NCBI GenBank assembly: GCA_003993805.1
Contig: RSEF01000002.1
Span: forward strand, 92,554,011-92,618,010
DNA: 64,000 bases
Reading direction: 5' to 3'
From: Himantopus leucocephalus
Taxonomy: Eukaryota > Chordata > Aves > Charadriiformes > Recurvirostridae
Shown here: piece by piece, positions 1-13,900 of the stretch
How the letters are laid out: each line of letters opens with the position of its first letter
Numbering within the stretch: position 1 is the stretch's first letter
Notes under the pieces: generated by a model
Told to the model about the DNA's origin: nothing
The model's database searches: none
The model's input: only the letters and a program-made list of their open reading frames with translations
Translations under genes and position numbers: made by a program

Positions 1-649
1 TCCTTGCTCATCTATGCAGATCTTCTGCCTCCTTTGCTTGATTAATTACTCATAGGGATGCACCAGTCTTGAGCTTGGAGGAAGTGGTACCTGAATATTA
101 ACCAGCTCTCTTGCACCCCCCTTTCTTCTACAGCCTTGGCCCATGGGGTTCCTCCAAGTAGGTATTTGAAGAGGCCAAAGTTAGCTCTCCAGAAGTCCAG
201 CAATGTAATTCTACTTTTTGCCCTGCTTCTTCCACGCAGGATCCTGAACTCCACCATCTCATGGTCACTGCAGCCAAGGCTACCCCCAACCTTCACGTGC
301 CCAACTAGTCCTTCTTTGTTTGTCAGCACAAGGTCCAGCAACACACCTCTCTTCATTGGTTCCTCCACCACCTGTGTCAAAAAATTATTATCAATGCTCT
401 GCAGAAGCCTCCTGGACTGTGCGTGCCTGGCTGTGTTGCCTTTCCAGCAAATATCAGGGTGGTTGATGTGCCCCATGAGAACCATGGCCTCTGATTGTGA
501 GGCTATTTCTAGCTGACTGTAGAAGGCCTCATCGACTTCCTCTTCCTGATCCAGTGCTCTGTAATAAACACCTACAAAAGTGTCTCCTGTATTAGCCTGC
601 CCATTAATTCTTACCCATAAGCTCTTGGCATGTTCTTCATCCTAGGTGG
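1..649 (-). pseudogene. Decayed CR1 ORF2 endonuclease coding remnant
   Basis: The - strand frame is open from about 649 down to 42, then continues to position 1 in the same frame with two stop codons (one after CIPMSN, one after GGRRSA). In active CR1 the apurinic-type endonuclease carries a G-D-F-N-H-P motif; here it reads G-H-I-N-H-P, so the catalytic Asp is replaced by His. The second signature, S-D-H followed by E-M-V-E-F, is intact. The stops and the lost Asp say the copy is dead. The second copy of the 105-bp block at 651-755 continues the upstream peptide (ERAKSLWVRINGQ), which supports the view that one of the two blocks is redundant. Confidence 0.85.
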
Positions 650-755
650 NTCCTGATCCAGTGCTCTGTAATAAACACCTACAAAAGTGTCTCCCGTATT
701 AGCCTGCCCATTAATTCTTACCCATAAGCTCTTTGCACGTTCTTCATCCTAGGTG
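544..755. repeat. Near-identical 105-bp direct repeat around single N at 650
   Basis: The block 544-648 recurs at 651-755 with three base differences, separated by one extra base and an N at 650. Within an otherwise linear CR1 copy the duplication breaks the element's order, which points to unmerged overlapping contig ends rather than a real tandem repeat. Confidence 0.9.
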
Positions 756-785
756 AAACTCAATACATTCCAGTGGCTCTCCCAC

Positions 786-832
786 GTATACACAGTGTGT
801 GTGTATATATATATATACACACTCTCTTACAC
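786..832. repeat. (TG)n/(TA)n dinucleotide microsatellite
   Basis: An imperfect run of GT then TA dinucleotides followed by ACACAC makes a nearly self-complementary tract directly abutting the CR1 fragment. Confidence 0.85.
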
Positions 833-1466
833 GGTATAGTGAAGATGAGGATCCTCTTGGGATTGACAGAAACTCATAAGGTCACTGTAGGAGCAGCAGA
901 ACAAACAGTGGGGAAGTTTGTTATACTGCTGTTCCTCTGTGCAAATGTGGATACTGCAGTACCAGCAACAGCAACATAAAAAGCAGGATTGCATCATCCC
1001 ATTCCTCACACAACAAACAAAAGTGCACTTAACACTAAATCTGGGCTTCCTTCCCAGGTCCTTGGTTCAAACACACCTGAGAATGGGATTTTCTTTCCCT
1101 TGAAACATTTCAAAAACATTGGGCCAGAATGCTGCTTAGCCCTGAATACAAATCAACTCTGAATATGAAGTGAAATGGCAGTTTATTGCTCTACAAAAGC
1201 AGTTTGCTCTCAAGGCAAATAATAAAAAAAAAAAGAAAACGTACGTTACACAAATCTAAAATATAAAACTCCAAGAGACAGCCAGCAGAACAAGATGGGG
1301 TCGGGGACCCTTGGTGTAGAGAAATATAATGTCAAAACAGCTGTTAAATATTACCAGTGACTTAAAAACCCCAAAGGTACAGAGTCTGCTACAAAACCAC
1401 AGCTTAACAAGACTTTGTTGTTGGGGTTTTTTTCTTAAACTTAAGGTGATGATAGACAAGGAGAAG

Positions 1467-1497
1467 TGTTTTGTTCTGTTCTGTTTTGTTTTGTTTT
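1467..1497. repeat. TTTTG/TTCTG pentanucleotide-like simple repeat
   Basis: Six or so 5-bp units of TTTTG with TTCTG variants form a low-complexity tract. Confidence 0.8.
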
Positions 1498-1846
1498 AAA
1501 TATTATTTCATTTTATTTTATCTAAAGGAATTTTTGTCATTTCTGAACAGGAACAAAACCAGTAATGCTTTGTGTGGAAATTCTCATAAAATAAAATTCT
1601 AAAGAAAGAAAAAAGACTAGGTTTCTAGGTTTTTTTGGTTTACTGTACTATTTCAGTGTCATCAAACTGAAAAAAAGAAACCAAATAAGTTAGAGAACCT
1701 ACAGATGGGCTATCACAAAACTTGCTTTACTGCAGCAAGTGAAATATGATATTACATAAAGCCATTTTGAAATGAAACCTAAGAATTATTTGCAAACCAA
1801 AAATGCACAAATTGGATGTTTTCATTATTACTAAAGCACTTCGTGA

Positions 1847-1883
1847 CATGCCTCTGTCACATTCNCATGCTTCTGTCACATTC
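1847..1883. repeat. 18-bp direct repeat around single N at 1865
   Basis: 1847-1864 and 1866-1883 differ at one base and flank the N exactly, the same signature as at 650. Confidence 0.8.
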
Positions 1884-1945
1884 GAACTTCACCTTCAGGG
1901 GACTGTACTCATTTGTTTTGTTAAAACGTGAAGGACCCTACACTT

Positions 1946-1977
1946 TGCCAATGCCTGGAGCNTGCCAATGCTTGGAG
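1946..1977. repeat. 15-bp direct repeat around single N at 1962
   Basis: TGCCAATGCCTGGAG at 1946-1960 recurs at 1963-1977 with one difference, separated by C and the N. Confidence 0.8.
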
Positions 1978-4900
1978 TGATGCGTGCTCTGAACAACAAT
2001 CCAGCCCCAGGACTGGATCCAAGAGACTTGGTATCTATGATTATTTGGTTATTAATGTTATTAGAGTTGGCCATTAACCACCTGTGATCACAAACTGTGG
2101 GGCTACTGCCACCTTTGGCACCAGCAGAGATGTGGACTAGAACAATAATAAACAACTATTTGTGCGATAAGGTTGTGCCACAGTGTCTCAATATTGAACC
2201 CATGTAACTACATGCACAGGAAAAGCTTTGGAGTGTCCTTACCATGCTCTTCCACTTCTATGAAATGGTAACAATTATTAATATTTTCTGTCTTAACTTT
2301 ACATTATTCCTACATAAACATCAGGAAAAAAACCCCATTCAAATCATGTTTCTCCTAATAAGACCTGTGTTACGTAAGTTTTCCTCCATTAAGGTATATG
2401 ATAAATAATGTTATAAGGATGTTATAGCAAGACAAGAACTTGTTCAATTCATTTAGGCACAACCTGCATGTCATCTTATTTCTAGATTACATCTACCTGA
2501 TAAAAATCATTATATTGAGCCTATTTTCTTAACTGTTAGAGGTAAATGTTTCTAAATTAATAGCTGAGTTGAAGAAATAAAATAGCCTTCAGAGTCCATA
2601 AAGGAAAATTCTACATCTAACAGGCAGTTTTCTAGAAACTCAAATTTAATTTACCTGGTGCATAAATGGATTGACCATAATGGTATGAATTGTTAGATCC
2701 ATTTTCACTGTTTATAAACTGCGTTTCAGCAGGCAATAAACTGCTGATGGCAGGATGCAACATAAGATTTTCAGAAGTACATTTTTTCAAAGTTACTTTT
2801 ATCAAAGTTTGTACCTTAGCACATACACATAGGAGCACATTTATATCAGCTCTAGATGCATGAAAATATGCAACTTTTCAAGTGTATCTTTAGGCTAAAC
2901 TCAGCTCTCATACAATACATTATAATAAACCTTATGTGACTGTTACTTTATGGCTTCCCATGGGGTGCTGTTTTTCTTTTTAAAAAAATATTGGTGTTTC
3001 ATTTGAAGTTCCTTGAGGAAAGTGATGCAGTAATCAAAGTGTGGTAACAGTGACTTTCCTCTCAGGATTTGGCAAAGAAAGCAAAGTAAGATTTCATAGT
3101 AGGTGAATTAGAGTGTTGGTTTTAGACACTGGAAAAATAATAATGGTCTAGCCTGTGTCAAGTGAGAAGCAGCCTGAATAACAGATGTAATAAAGCAGAA
3201 GAATATTTTCCAGGTTGCACTTATTGTGATGGTAACAGGATGGACTGAAACCTTCTGATGTACACAGAAGGCTTCTGTAAAACTCATATGACTTAAGATC
3301 AAGTTAGTCTGTACTTGCAGAAAAGAATATTCCTGAATGAGATCAGCGAGCAAACCATGTAGTAGAGTATATCATACTGGATTCTCTTATCTGTTTGCTT
3401 GTGGATGCAGCCTTTTTCCAGTTATAGAGCTTTCTGTATATTTAGGGAAAAATCAACTGGACTGCACTGGCAACAAGCCCAGAGAAGCAGAGGCTAATTA
3501 CCCTAATTATAATTGGAAAGCGAGGTGGGGACATTTACAGCTTGAGGCCAATCAAAACTGATAGACAAAAATATGGGTCTCTTCTCCTGAGAGAAAAAAA
3601 TGAGTGGGGATAAGGGTTTTTTTTGATCTTGTGGTGTTCTGAAGTGCTAGAAGAAGAGATTGATAAGGTCGTAGGTAAGGTGGTGAGAAGAGACTACTGT
3701 TCAAGTGTTGTTTCTAATTACTTGGAATTGGATTTTGATTGTTTACACTATAATTCTGGTGAGATTTTGTTTGTTTTTAATATTTTAAGCACACTTCTTA
3801 AGGAAATATTGTTTTGAAATTGTTTCTCTGCATTGTGCACTGAATGTCTTAGTTATGCCTGATCTCTTACTTTTTGCTCTGGGGTTATGGCTCTGCAGCT
3901 GAATCCAGCAGCTCTAGAGAAGAACTTCTTCAGACTCTCATGTATTGGTCAAACTAGCAAGTGTTTCTTTTCAGAGAGCTTGGATCTATAATGTCATTTG
4001 GGCACCAAAACTGTCCTGGTTTCATTAACATGCTTTTCTTCCTCACTGGTTAGTTTCTTTCAGGGTGTCTGTGGCAGTGAGAAGTGTGTGACTAATAAAA
4101 CATCAGACAGCCAGTTGGTACAGCTCTTTTAAGTATGCATTGTTCTGACTATGAGATTAATAGCTGTAGGCAGGTTTGTGTAGTATAACAAACCTCTTCT
4201 TGATTCGTAGAATCAGACTGAAAATTCAAGCTTTCTGTACTTCATTTTTTTTTTTAAAGGGGCGGGCTAGGATAACGTATGTCATAATTAAATTGAAGTG
4301 AGAATCTTCCTTTTCAACATGGACCCAAGTCAAATAATTCTAATATCTGAATTCGTTCATACTGCGTCAAAGGACCTGTCATAAATCCTTACTCTCACAT
4401 TCTGTAGGATATTTTTTTTTTTAAAAGCCGGTGAAATGGCCTGATTTTGGGAAAAAGAGCTGAGAACGCTTGGGAAAGATGATGTGGTTGGGTAGACAGG
4501 CGAAGAAGTAGAGGGAGACTTGCAGAAAAGATCTGGTAGGCTGCATTTTGAGAAGAAAATCTGAAAGACTGTTGAAAGAAACAGAGAACAGAGGTACAGA
4601 GAAGCCTCAGAGGAGATAGAAGACCTGGAGGTGTTTATCCAGAATTTGCTGCAAATCTGAAAGCCATTGAGGTGAATGAAAACAAGCCTGAAAATGAAAA
4701 TTTGTCTTGCAGGGGCACAATGGGAGACAGGCACAGCAACACAGATTTTAAGTCATTCATTGTCTGTTGTTTTTCATAGTTATTTTGACTATGTCTGTTT
4801 AGGCATAATCTGTCTAAATATTTAACAGTTTCACATCTAATTATAATAAAATCTGACTTTTGAATGTAAAAGACTTTTTTAAAAATGTTTTTAAATATCA

Positions 4901-7900
4901 TAAGGATAAGCCTTTAATCATTAAGGTCCATCTTAAAGCACTGTTATACTTGGAGTTCCTTCATAGAAAGTAAGTAAGAAGCACAATCTGATATGCCATG
5001 AAAAAAAATTGAGCTTCCTTTCCCTACACTGTCTTTAGATTCAAAATGCATGGATTTCAGAGTGGATTTTGCTATGTTTTCAAGATAGTGTCAAACTACC
5101 TTTCCCTGACTTTACTTACCTAGGCCTTTTTTTTGCATGACTTTTCAATATCTCTGCCGTTCAACCTGCAATTCCATTCACCAGCCTAAGCCAGAATGTC
5201 TAGCCTTTCAAAACAAGGCTACCACCTCAGAATATTTTCATGCCCAATGCTTCCTCTTGTGTTTAGAATTAAGACACATGCCCAAGACTTTCTGAAGATC
5301 TCAGTGCAGGCATCCATCTTCCAGAAAACTGGTGTTACTGTGGTTTTGCACTTCAGGACACCACCGGCATTATGTGTTTGACTACTGTTCAAATGTCCAG
5401 AGAGCAGCCAAATTTACACAAGTCACCAGACGCTGGAGGGGAGGGAGGGACAAACTCTTACTATATTACCTTTGAGTCAACAACTCCTCCCCCTGCCCTC
5501 GTTCCCTGCCCGATTTAATAACATAACAACGAATGTTTACTGCTGATGTGAATTAATTGCCTGAGCACTTCTAACCCGGCTATCACTTCAAAACAGTAGA
5601 TATGTAAGGTAGGAGACCTCTTGAAAACTAGATCTGCATAATCTACACGTATTTGCTCTCATAAATTGGATTATTTTTCCTTACTGAGGAAAAAATCAAA
5701 GAGCTTATTGCTGCCCTTGAGGAGCAGTGATTTTGCCTCATGTAGCTATATATGGTTGGGCTGGGAAAAAACCCACCCCTTTCAATCCAGCCTGAGAGCT
5801 CAGAACTTAAGCTTAATACCCCCTTTATTTTTGCCTCTGGGTATGTAGAGACTTATAGTTACAGTATCAGACCTAATTTGCTGCTTACTTTTGTTCTGAT
5901 GCCATTCTGCAAATCAAGAAGCTGATGTCTGGTAATATTAAAGCACTCTTTGCATAGCTGGAAGTTGGCCTGATCATGGCAGAACTGCCCTGAGCACCGC
6001 ATGGGATGCTTTGGTTTCATTGTAATAGGAAATTGCCTTACTTGGTGTAATGCAATTGAAACAAAGTTTGTCCATCTCTGCATTAAACTCTGAGGAAGCA
6101 ATTAGTTAGTGAAAAATGCTTGTCCTTTGAGTGGAATATGCTGTCTCTAATTCTGAAGCTTGGTAGTTCTATGCACTGGATTTGGCAAAGCATACACTGA
6201 ACGAACAAGGCTGGTAGCTAAAATGTACCTCAGTAAGCAATATTCTCTATTGCTTTTCTACATAAGTTGTGGTTTGTGTATGATCTACCTTTTCCCTGAC
6301 CTTCATGTATTGTTTGTCTTCTTAAAACATAAGCTGTTTTAGCCAGACTTTATGCATTTCTCTATGCATGGCCAGCAATGAATACATTATAGATGCAAGG
6401 ACTTTACAAATACCAGATGATATCTTTAGCTTTTGCTTCTGCTAATACTTTTTTCTTGCTGATGATAGCAATGTCAAAACCCTAATGTAAATTGGATGAA
6501 AGATTTCTTTTCCTGGTTTTCTTTTTTTGTTGTTGTTGAAAAGGTTGAACAGGATCATGCCATTTGGCAAGGTGCTATATCTTTAGTTCAGTATATGTGC
6601 ATGCACAGGTCCAGAATGGCTTCAAAATACTATAAAAATCACTGTAACAAAATAAAAAAGTTTCCCTGATCTCCATGGAAGATTACCTTTTCTCTCATAA
6701 CAAGCAATTCCAACTCAGTATGTTCAAAGATGGAGTTGATACTTTTGCAGACTTTTGCTGAAAATTCATTGAAAAGCTGCAGAAAGGTTTTTTGTTTTGG
6801 TTGCTGGCAGACCAGATGTTCAGTGTTTCTTTTTTAGCTAATCTTATATCCATCGTTAACATGTTGTGTCAAAAGCACCCTTTAAAAGCAATGTTTCTGT
6901 CACTTTCTATTGTTCATTTCAGCATTCAAAAGGCTGGATAAATGTTACAGGGTATAATGGACATGTCATTTATTAGCATTTAATGTGAAAGACATGTATA
7001 TCCTATACAGTTTACAGTCAAATACCTCAGGAGAAAAGTAAAGTATTGCTCGCCAAAGAAAAAGACCTAATTTGTATCAAATCCATAACCTAGTACATCA
7101 GATATATTTCTGCAAAAATGATACCTTGTGTCACCTACTGAATTGGATTTGTCAGGTGCTGAACTAAGTCAGGTATATCATCCACAACATCACATACATC
7201 ATTCTTAGTAGCAAATAAATCACCTAGTGAATTGAATATATCTCTAGTTTAAGAAGACCCATAATAAACTGATTGTATTCCATTCACATGTTTGGCTGGA
7301 TAGGGATTTGGCTGTTTGTTAAAGATGTACATCCCTGATAAATTACATGCTTGACATGCATCTGACATAACATTTGCTAAAATATCCAATCTAAGAACGG
7401 GACCGATTGTATAAGCGGCTGAATTGCACGCATCAACTTACTACAGCAATCACATCTGACACATTCGCTTTCTAGGGGACACTAATCATGTGAATGGGGT
7501 GAAATCACTGTCAGAAAAAGTTTCGGTGAGCAACAGCACCACAGCAAGAACTATTAGTTATAGCTGACAACGTGGCTTCAAAGATACAGCACTTTGGCAC
7601 AGGGTTCAGGCCTGCACAGAAAATTCATCACCGTGAGAAGAAAAGACAGTAGAGGAGACAGTCAAATGTTTTTCATACGTGAAGAAGTTCTCGCTTGCTT
7701 TTATCTGGATCTTTGATAAAAGACTCCTCCAGTTCTGTTGTGCCTGTCTCTACCTTAAATTTTGCTGCTTCCTGTATGATTGTGTCTCTTCCCATTGGTT
7801 CATGTAATGCTTCAGGTATGGGAATAGATATACATATAGCATCCCACCTCTGCAGTTATAAGCTGGGCCAGGGAATGTTTCCAACCTTGTTACTTTGGTT

Positions 7901-10900
7901 GACCATCTGCATTTTAAGTAATCTGGGAAAGCGGCATGCATTGAAAATGACTGTGTTTTATTTAAAAGAGAGCTTGCAGTACACAAGGGGAAAAAAAATT
8001 CTGCTATCAGAAAGAAGTGCCTCCCTAGGAAAAAACTAAGAGATTAATTATGCCTTTCCCTGAGGAGTTGGAATGGCATTTCCTCTGCTGCAGAACTGTG
8101 GGTAAGCTCTGCCCAGAATAGAAATATTGTTGAAAAACAAGTTCAGGTGGAGGCATACAGGCAGAGAGGGATAGTAGCTTTCTAGATCAATGTGATTAGG
8201 ATGCCAGGAGGCTTATGAATAAAAACTGTGGTAAGTGAAGAAGAAAAGCTGAGGTGATTGTTGGTACAGAGTGATATGCATAGGGTAGCCTTTATCAGAG
8301 GTTAGCAACATTTTGTGTTTCCAGGGTGAATATCTATAGAAAATGTTTAATGTTTTCTTAAAGAAACAACGAACCTGCCCACTGTCACCACCTAGCACAG
8401 GACATACAGCGCACAAGTTGCATGTGGTATGTATACAGAATAAAGATATGCTTACATCCCACCCTGCACATAGAGCAGTTCAGCTATAACTGAAAAACTT
8501 GAAGATTATTGTTCCCTTTCATTCTTCTCTAAGAACGGCAGGCTGGAAGACCAATAACTCAGCTGTGCACAAACTATATCAAATCACCCGTCCATGCTTT
8601 TCTCCCATTTATCTTCCACAGTTCTACAGCAGCCTAAGACATTCCGATTAGCATGCAGCAGCACTACATGCACCCGAAAGCACAGGCCTGCAGGTTCTGA
8701 CTCCTCCTGGGTATTTCAGGGAGGTACTTCAATATATTGGTAGTTTAGGTCCTTTTGGAATGGTGACATAACTCAGATTAAAGTGTTACTGATATGTTTT
8801 TCACAAGCATTATAGGCCTTTATTTTCCTACTTCTGTTTCATTTTATTTATTTCTACCGTATAAAAGACAAAGAAAAAACCCACTAATATTGTGTTATGT
8901 CTTCCTTTTTATCTGGCTACCTTCAGCCATGTTTCATTATACATCAATGTAATTGGATGTGATAAATTATTAAAGACTTCTTGATGAGGTGTCAAAATCC
9001 TATTGAAATAAAAAAAATTCCTTTGAATTCACTTCAAACTTTTTCATATGGAAAATAAATGAATATTTTTCTAGGAGGCAGTCAGTACAAACTTTGCTTC
9101 ATACTTCTTGTGAAAAACAAAATTGGCATTGCTATTTCATGATTATTTTTCTCCAATCAAAAGCTACTTATAGAAGGGTAGAAAGAGTCTTGAATTTTCA
9201 ACAGAGATATTTGAAGATTATCCTAACACTTTCCATAATTTTCCATAATTCTATTGTTAAAAATTAAACTCCGTATCTCAAAAGGAGTGTTCTTACTCTG
9301 AATTGTAACATTCTTCTGTGTTTTTTAAGTTTTTTTAAGGAATAGTTGTTTCTGCCTTAAATCACCTTCTGCTGAAATCATTGATGCTTTAAAATGGTGC
9401 AAACTAAATTTTGTATTTCTTTTTAATTTCTTTTTAACAGAGACCCTGCAAGCTGTATCTGCTGTCCAGTTTCAGCAGATATTTTCTTCTGTTCTTGTAA
9501 AATCTCACATAATACAGGTTGTCAAACTCAAATTGTGCTGAGTTTGAAAATAACTTGTCACCAATGGGGATTACATGCACACAAACAGCTATAATTTAGC
9601 TATCTGTAACTTTTGTGATGTGTGTGGCAGGCTACAAGCTCCTGCTGTCCTTATTCTGCATTTTTTGACATTAACACAAATTGAAAAGAAGTAAGTGAGG
9701 CTTTTATTATTATAAGGAATTGCCAGCTCTGAGTCTGGAGCTGACATTGCACCTTTTAGATCAGTGGACAGGAATGTCTTTTACAGACGTTCATTCAGGG
9801 CCAAAAGCTATTTCTAACTTCAAGGACAGAAGACTGCACTAGATAGTACATTTGATCCAGAACCAGATGACACTTTGCATTGTCCCACCAGAACTATGAT
9901 ACCACGTGTGGGAGCAATTAGTTCTTATTTGAAGTTAATCTCTTTTCTCACTGCTCTGGTACCTACATATATTTTTCATGATATACACAGTAGTTTTGCT
10001 CACAGTACTACTCTCCTGCACAAGGTATCTTTGCAAACAGAATAGGATGTTCTACCCTGATGCAATTTTTTCCCCAAATCCTACAAATGAGAGTCTAGCT
10101 AAGCATCACACAGAGGTGGGAGAAGATTGAGGAGAGGATAAGCAAAATTTCAAAGTCTGTATTTACATTATATCTGCACCTTCTATGCATATCACATGGA
10201 CATATGCCGGTTACTTTAAATATGTCCACAGAGATTTATTTGTCTGTGCAGATAAACTTTCTCATATATGCATAGTATTAGGTGTACAGGCTTATAGAAA
10301 AAATGGATACATACAAAGTCTTGGAAGTGTGATGTGCTTTTTAAAATTTACGTAAATGTTATGACTGTAAAATACCAAACATCTCCTTTCATTTTTGCCT
10401 AAACATGCGAATTTAGATATTTTGCCAACAAAATAATATCTTTCGAAGAATACTTATAAGCTATTTGGAGTCCTGATTAATCCTATATTATCATTTTTAA
10501 TCTCTTGTGAATTTTGTCTTTCAAAGTAACTATTTTTTATTAATTCATTATCCAATACGTATTCAGGTAACCATCCACTGGAAAGAGTAAAAGTAAGACA
10601 TGCTCTTTACAGACCTGTGTTGTGCTGCTGACATTGGTGGCACACCAAATTCAAAACAGGACAGAGACTTTTTGGCCTGCATTCTCTAAGAAAGGAGATG
10701 TAAACTGAAAATCAATATTTCTCTAAAGGAAAAAAGTAAAAATAATAGGTAAAAAAAGCTAAAGGCCTAGCTATATTCTCAGCCACACTCCATAACTACA
10801 CAATTTCCAATTTAAAAGCAATTGGAGGGATACTTTTAGAGGTGACTAAAAGTTCAGGGAAAGATTTATTTCTTTTTTGTTCCCATTCAGTCCAAAGTTG

Positions 10901-13900
10901 GCATATTTGCTCTAGCTTTAGGTTGACCTTTAGAAATTCTACAAGTAAATACAGAGTTCCTGTGGAAATGGTTGGCCTCTTGAGGAAATTCCTAAGATAT
11001 ATCTCACTTTTGTAACATAACTTTGGGGTAACTGCAATTCTACAACCAACTTCTATATATAATTATTGAGCATTTGCCAAAAGGGAATGATGAATGTAAA
11101 TGTCTGTTACAGAAAGCTCAGAGTCTGAAGATGTCCCCCCAGCTCCTTTTATAACACATGGGGACAAAAAAGCTCTGGCCAGATTCACTGATGGGAAATT
11201 ATAATATTTTATGACCGTATCTCCATTTATTAATATATATTGCCTTGTTTGCAATGTATAAATGATAAAATTGTTATGATGGTAATAAGGAGAGGGTAAA
11301 GGAATGGTGCAGAATGTGCCTGATCTTACTGTTAGTGCGCTTCTGCTGTTGTTGTTCTCAAAATTCAGAGGCACAGCGCTTGATCATAGACATCCAGACT
11401 GAAGGTCTAAAGGTCATCTTAAATTCTGTTATTGAAGCACTTCTGCTTTTTGTGGAGTGTGTAGTAGATCAGAGCCGGGCTAGGTTTGGGCAGAGATGGA
11501 TGTATAGGAAGAAATAACAAGATCGTCACAAGGAATAATGCGTATAAAATTTCACAGCATAACCTAAGCAGCTCAGCAAGTAATCTGGAATTGAGTTTTC
11601 AGTGCCTTAGGGTGCGCGGCAAGAAGATGCAGAAATGATATTGGCTTTAACTGGACCAGATATGTGCCTTTGGACCAAAACCTGGCAGAATGATTGAAGG
11701 CTTAACAGTGTATCACTTAAATTGTCCAGGTAATTCAGATGTTGAAGAACTAGCTCAACTCTTTTGGTCACTGAGTTCAGAATACATAATAAAGGTATAG
11801 CTATATTGTCTCTATTTGAATTTTACACCTAAAGCAAGAAGTGAGAGCTGAACTCCCTCTTATGTTCTCCTTACAGCTGAGAGTATAACTTGCAATGCGT
11901 TTGCCTGGCAAACTTTCTCTGGATATTCTCTTGAATATGCTGGCTATTCAAAGTTTTATCCTCTCTATTCAGACATTTGATATTTAAAATTCAACATTTG
12001 GATGTTGGATGGCCACAAAGAAGGTGGGGGTTTTTATATGTAACTTATCTGCCCCCCACTTCCATTCCTTTCCAAGCAACATTTGTGTCATTTCAGTTAT
12101 ATTTCAGCCTCTGTAAAGGAAAATCCCACTTTAACAGGGAAAAGGAAGAAGTGTTTCCTGAGCTGATATTACTTGTCTGTGCACAAATATTATTTCAGTG
12201 TCTTAGACTTCTGCAGGATCTCACATTGCAGTTAAACCAGAAATATTTCTAGTATATGGCTAGGCTGCCTGTTCAAGAAGGATTCTGGGTTTTGCTAGGG
12301 CAGGCGCAGACTGATGTGAACAATCAGGAATACTAAGCTATTGAGTGGTGTTCAAATATGGGTTTTTTTAATAAGTTAAGTAAATTACTTCACAGAATTT
12401 TCAAAGGAATATGAATTCAACCCCAAGAGGCTTATTATTTGATTCTGAGTGGAATTAAGGCTTAATCTAAGCAAGCCATATACAAAATTCAATTTATCAC
12501 ATTACAGGTTGGTGTATATGTGTGGTTGGGTGTATGTTTTCCTTTTTCTGGGAGTCAGTCATGCAAAGATTTATGAGTTGATAAGTTGTGGTATTGTCCT
12601 CCTTTACATGAATAAGATTTGCCCTCTTTCTTTGATAAATGCCTTTCATAAGAAGCAAAATGCGTCTGTAACGTCCAGCTAGGTTTCTAAAGTGTTCTAA
12701 CCTAAGGTCAGAAATTGACCTTCAAAATTTAAATAAAATAAGAACAAACATGAGTATACAGAAAACTACTTGTTTTGAGTAACAAGGAACTGAAATGGCT
12801 GTTCTTCTGAACACCCAAAGGTAGTTTATTTCCTTAAGTATTTACATATAATGCCTTTTTCATATTAAAAAATATATACTTTTTAATGCTGTTAAAAAAC
12901 AGTCCCTGAGATATCCGTATTGAATATGACTAACTCATAAATCCAGAGTATGGTAAGTGCAGGATGGCTGCTAGATTTATTCATGCTAAAGCCCTTAAAA
13001 ATTTAAAAAAATTAAAAAAAAAAAAAGAGAGAAGAGGGCAAGAATTATGAGATTTGGAAGGAATGAAAATTCTCTTCTACATAGGAAGATTGACAAAAAA
13101 TCCCAGGACATGATGAATAATAAATTAAGAGCTTGAAGAGCAGATCTAAAAGTTTGAGGACTCAATTGAAAGAAAGTAAAAAAGAGAGGTGCTATTACAC
13201 TGTCATCTGGATAATTTATGAGACAGATGCTTAGCCTCCAGATGCAGGAAGCCATTGGTCTGAGAATCATGATGAATGAATTCGGATAAACTAAAACATT
13301 GTTTTCAGCTGATGAAATCTCTGCTGATTTTTTTTAAAAAAGGGAAAAAAAAAGGTAAGAAAGCATTAAGGAAAAGTACAGAAAAGAACAATGAAGACAG
13401 TCTGAGGTAGAAAACAAGTAAGCAAAATAAGATCCCAAAGACTGAGTCAGCTTTTCAGGAAAAGGTGGATCATATGACATGCTATATACAAACATAAGTG
13501 GTGCCAAGAAAATTAATCACAGATTTTTTTTTCTACCATAAATGGACAAGGGAACCCAGTGAAATTGTCCAGTGCCACATTTAAAAAAAAACACAAGAAA
13601 CCTCATATTTTGGGGGCAATGTATGTTTAACTTGTAAAATGTCTTATTTTTGGAGATGTGCAACTGAGAACATAAATAATTTCAAAGGCCTATTATACAA
13701 TCCACAGGACAGGTATAGACTTACTACATGTCAGAGTCCAAATATAACCTCTAAATTAGAATGTTCTAAAGTTGTTGTAGTCTGGAAAAGAATAGCATTC
13801 AGTTTCTGTATGGTACCATCACCTTCAGTGCATCTATTAGTCTTTCTTAGAAACAATATTGGGCTAGATGGCACTTTGCTGGGATTTAGATTATTTGAAC

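Larger units (their letters stand above)
1..785 (-). mobile_element. CR1 LINE fragment (endonuclease region), runs off left edge
   Basis: On the - strand this reads as the CR1 ORF2 endonuclease domain and the linker after it. Recognisable segments include DTFVGVYYRALDQ, HINHPDICWKGNTA, RRGVLLDLVLTNKEGLVG-type sequence (here with KRGV) and GCSDHEMVEFRILRG. The 3' portion of the element (reverse transcriptase and tail) would lie left of position 1. The right end fades out just before a (TG/TA)n microsatellite at about 787. An assembly duplication (544-755) lies inside it, so its true length is probably about 107 bp shorter than shown. Confidence 0.93.

Noticed and set aside
4357..4734. 125-codon - strand open frame rich in Ser and Phe
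   Set aside because: Its composition reflects a purine-rich + strand; there is no recognisable domain, splice signal or neighbour support.
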